From Lachnospiraceae bacterium (lineage in GTDB: Bacteria; Bacillota; Clostridia; Lachnospirales; Lachnospiraceae), in the NCBI GenBank assembly GCA_014804445.1, contig JAAUZU010000008.1:135155-199154 (forward strand): a DNA stretch of 64,000 nt, read 5' to 3'. Position numbers and translations under genes: made by a program. Shown in pieces: positions 61,572-64,000 of the stretch (position 1 is the first letter of the stretch; every line of letters begins with the position of its first letter). Under the pieces are notes generated by a model that saw only the letters and a list, made by a program, of their open reading frames with translations, was not told the DNA's origin and did no database searches.

Positions 61572-63041
61572 ATGCTGTATATAGGAGTAGATTTGGGAAC
61601 TTCGGCGGTTAAGCTGCTGCTCATGGACGAAAAGGGACAAATTAGGAACATCGTATCCAGGGAGTATCCGCTTTTCTTTCCTCAACCGGGCTGGTCGGAG
61701 CAGAATCCGGAGGACTGGTTTGCAGAGACGATGGAAGGCTTAAAGGAGCTTATCAAAGACGCGGACAAAAGTCAGGTGGCGGGAATCAGCTTTGGCGGAC
61801 AGATGCACGGTCTTGTTATTTTAGACGATGCGGACAAGGTAATACGCCCCGCTATTTTGTGGAACGATGGGCGTACTTATGAAGAGTGCGATTACTTAAA
61901 CAATGTGATTGGAAAGGAAAAGCTGTCCGAATATACGGCGAATATTTCTTTTACGGGCTTTACCGCACCGAAGATTCTGTGGGTGAAAAACAAGGAGCCG
62001 GAAAATTTTGCAAGGATTGCAAAGATTATGCTTCCCAAGGATTACATTGCCTATATGCTGACGGGTGTGCACTGTACAGACGTGTCGGATGCATCCGGTA
62101 TGCTTTTGTTTGACGTAAAGAACCGCTGCTGGTCGAAAGAAATGTGCGATATCTGCGGCGTTGCACCCGAAATGCTTGCCAATGTGTACGAGAGTTATGA
62201 GTGCGTGGGCTGTTTAAAGCCCGAAATTGCAGAGGAACTTGGCGTTCCGGCTTCGGTGAAGGTGGCTGCAGGCGCAGGTGATAACGCTGCTGCCGCAGTG
62301 GGAACCGGTACGGTGGGAGACGGACGCTGCAATATTTCGCTGGGAACCAGCGGCACTATCTTCATTTCTTCTAAAAATTTCGGCGTGGATAAATACAATG
62401 CCCTACATTCCTTTGCCCATGCGGACGGCACCTATCACCTGATGGGCTGTATGCTCAGCGCGGCATCCTGCAACAAATGGTGGATGGACGATATTATCGG
62501 CACAAAGAATTATGGAAAAGAGCAGGAGGGGATTTGTGCACTGGGTGAAAACCATGTGTATTTCCTGCCCTATCTGATGGGAGAGCGTTCCCCGCACAAT
62601 AATCCCAATGCGAGGGGTACTTTCGTGGGCATGACCATGGATACCGGCAGGACGGAGATGACGCAGGCGGTTTTGGAGGGCGTTGCCTTTGCCCTCAGGG
62701 ATTCGCTGGAGGTGGCAAAGAGTCTGGGCATCCATATCGAGCGCACCAAAATCTGCGGCGGCGGCGCAAAGAGCCCCCTGTGGCGCAGGATTATAGCCAA
62801 TGTCATGAATATGAAGGTGGATATTCTGGAGAGCGAAGAAGGACCTGCCATGGGCGGCGCTATGCTGGCGGCTGTGGCATGCGGCGAATATGCAAGCGTG
62901 GAGGAGATTGCCGAAAAGCTTGTCCATGTAGTGGATACGGTGGAGCCGGAGCCGGAGATTGCCGCGAAGTACGAGGCGCGCTATGCACAGTTTAAGGAAA
63001 TTTATCCGGCGTTAAAACCGGTATTTGAAATTATAAAATAA
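61572..63041 (+). CDS. xylB: FGGY-family carbohydrate kinase, xylulokinase-like
   Basis: AAGGAGG six bases before ATG 61572 sets the start, giving 489 residues. YIGVDLGTSAVKLLLMDEKG is the phosphate-1 loop; GISFGGQMHGLVILDD matches the xylulokinase QMHG substrate motif; AGAGDNAAAAVGTGTV and ICGGGAKSPLWRRI are the FGGY C-terminal blocks. It phosphorylates a ketopentose such as xylulose; with a fucose/arabinose-type isomerase downstream the substrate might instead be fuculose or ribulose. First gene of the LacI-controlled operon. Confidence 0.9.
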   Translation: MLYIGVDLGTSAVKLLLMDEKGQIRNIVSREYPLFFPQPGWSEQNPEDWFAETMEGLKELIKDADKSQVAGISFGGQMHGLVILDDADKVIRPAILWNDGRTYEECDYLNNVIGKEKLSEYTANISFTGFTAPKILWVKNKEPENFARIAKIMLPKDYIAYMLTGVHCTDVSDASGMLLFDVKNRCWSKEMCDICGVAPEMLANVYESYECVGCLKPEIAEELGVPASVKVAAGAGDNAAAAVGTGTVGDGRCNISLGTSGTIFISSKNFGVDKYNALHSFAHADGTYHLMGCMLSAASCNKWWMDDIIGTKNYGKEQEGICALGENHVYFLPYLMGERSPHNNPNARGTFVGMTMDTGRTEMTQAVLEGVAFALRDSLEVAKSLGIHIERTKICGGGAKSPLWRRIIANVMNMKVDILESEEGPAMGGAMLAAVACGEYASVEEIAEKLVHVVDTVEPEPEIAAKYEARYAQFKEIYPALKPVFEIIK

Positions 63042-63067
63042 GACCGCTCTGCGGGGAAAGGAATCAA

Positions 63068-63712
63068 ATGGAGATTAAAAAGGTTACGGATGCTGCATTT
63101 TCCAAGTATGGACGTGTAGTTGACAATGTGGATTTTTCCGCGCTTGTGGAAAAAATGGCGGAGACGCCGCTGCCGGACGGGGTAGTATATGAGCCGTCCG
63201 TGGAGATTTTGGAAGCATTGCCTGTAAAGGAAGAACTTTCGGTTAAGACTTACGGGGAGATGCCCATCCAGATAGGTTACTGCAACGGACACAATACGAT
63301 GTTAAATGCGCTGGAGTATCACAGAGACAGTGAAATCAACGTGGCGGCGACAGACGCTGTACTGATGCTGGGACTGCTTACGGACGTGGAGGACGATTTT
63401 ACCTACGATACCGCAAAGGTAGAGGCTTTTCTGGTTCCGGCAGGCACAGCGGTAGAAATCTATGCAACAACGCTGCACTATGCGCCCTGCGATTTGGAGG
63501 GAAAAGGCTTTCGGGTGGCAGTAGTGCTTCCCAAGGGCACCAATTATCCGCTGCAGAGTGCGCATGCAAAGGTGGAAGGCGGCAAGGCGCCGAACGAGGA
63601 CGCGCTGCTCACCGCAGTCAACAAATGGCTGATTGGACATTGCGAGGGCGGTCTTGATGAAGGTACATTTTTAGGTCTGAAAGGCAAAAATCTTTGCCTG
63701 ACAGAAGACTAA
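63068..63712 (+). CDS. DUF4867-like (cupin-type) protein of the sugar operon
   Basis: 214 residues, soluble. IQIGYCNGHNTMLNALEYHR near residue 65 and VEAFLVPAGTAVEIYATTLH near 120 have the His and Glu spacing of a cupin-like metal site, similar to ureidoglycolate-lyase-type folds. I associate it from memory with DUF4867, often found next to sugar isomerases. It may be a sugar epimerase, mutarotase or lyase; no reaction can be stated. 26 bp separate it from the kinase. Confidence 0.7.
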   Translation: MEIKKVTDAAFSKYGRVVDNVDFSALVEKMAETPLPDGVVYEPSVEILEALPVKEELSVKTYGEMPIQIGYCNGHNTMLNALEYHRDSEINVAATDAVLMLGLLTDVEDDFTYDTAKVEAFLVPAGTAVEIYATTLHYAPCDLEGKGFRVAVVLPKGTNYPLQSAHAKVEGGKAPNEDALLTAVNKWLIGHCEGGLDEGTFLGLKGKNLCLTED

Positions 63713-63773
63713 GCAGTTATAAAAACAGCGATAAAGCAAGAGTCATATTTATCATAAAAAGGAGGATACAGAC

Positions 63774-64000
63774 ATGTTTGACAATTTACCTCAGGTTAAG
63801 GTGGGCGTTGTGGCAGTCAGCCGCGACTGTTTTCCCGAATCCTTATCTGTAAACAGAAGAAAAGCCCTGATGGAGGCTTACACCAAGAAGTATGGCACTG
63901 AGAGTGTATACGAGTGTCCCATCTGCATCGTGGAGAGTGAAATCCATATGGTGCAGGCGCTTGAGGATATCAAGGCGGCAGGCTGTAATGCACTCTGCGT
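63774..64000 (+). CDS. L-fucose/L-arabinose isomerase family protein, N-terminal part
   Basis: AAGGAGGATACAGAC precedes ATG 63774; the gene runs off the window after 75 codons. VKVGVVAVSRDCFPESLSVN and CPICIVESEIHMVQALEDIK resemble the first domain of the clostridial fucose/arabinose isomerase family. These enzymes turn an aldose into the ketose that the FGGY kinase then phosphorylates. The active-site domains are not visible, so the sugar stays open. Confidence 0.75.
   Translation, partial: MFDNLPQVKVGVVAVSRDCFPESLSVNRRKALMEAYTKKYGTESVYECPICIVESEIHMVQALEDIKAAGCNALC

Noticed and set aside
1-64000. tRNA or rRNA genes, prophage or complete insertion sequences
   Set aside because: No cloverleaf-like, rRNA-like, integrase or transposase sequence was recognised in any gap or frame.

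Overview
The window looks like chromosomal DNA of a Gram-positive anaerobe of the Lachnospiraceae/Clostridia type. Supporting signs are strong AGGAGG-type ribosome binding sites, moderate GC, TG-n-TATAAT extended -10 boxes, LytR-CpsA-Psr and GH25 wall proteins, Big_2-type surface domains, and no outer-membrane or LPS genes. The family assignment is inference; I ran no searches.

From 1 to about 45.3 kb lies one very large cell-surface polysaccharide locus, nearly all on the + strand. It opens with a truncated asparagine-synthetase-like gene, followed by a TupA-like ATP-grasp protein, an acyltransferase-3 protein, a polytopic GT-C-like protein, a GT4 glycosyltransferase, a complete second asnB, and an MBOAT O-acyltransferase with its SGNH/AlgX-like partner. 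Next come sugar-nucleotide genes: a FlaA1/PseB-like UDP-GlcNAc 4,6-dehydratase, an unknown protein with a phosphoribosyltransferase-like end, a fused Fkp (fucokinase and fucose-1-P guanylyltransferase), a GNAT and a WecE-type aminotransferase. Two membrane proteins and a minus-strand SGNH protein follow. The middle holds rmlB, rmlA and rmlC interleaved with two GH25 muramidases, then a Wzm/Wzt ABC exporter, a methyltransferase fusion, several GT2 enzymes, a phosphohexomutase, a WcaJ/CpsE-type initiating phosphosugar transferase, an LCP ligase and a rhamnosyltransferase-like GT2. Together these suggest a rhamnose-, fucose- and amino-sugar-containing, O-acylated polymer. It would start on undecaprenyl phosphate, be exported by an ABC transporter and be joined to peptidoglycan by the LCP protein. 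No rmlD, Wzx or Wzy is visible.

From 45.8 to 59.3 kb are housekeeping and envelope genes: glmS, an HtrA protease, a ClpX with an unusual N-terminus, a subtilase, an LspA-like protein, an M32 carboxypeptidase, a PlsC-like acyltransferase with a zinc ribbon, arcC, and aroA on the minus strand. From 59.3 to 64 kb come an XRE regulator, a LacI-type regulator and a divergent sugar-catabolic operon (FGGY kinase, DUF4867-like protein, start of a fucose/arabinose isomerase) with visible operator dyads.

The most unusual feature is a family of six palindromic elements, each 136-137 bp. They sit as three convergent pairs in the three largest intergenic gaps (before rmlA, glmS and clpX). Their core is conserved, but the outer arms differ from copy to copy while staying complementary within each copy. 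This points to selection on a hairpin structure rather than on a protein.
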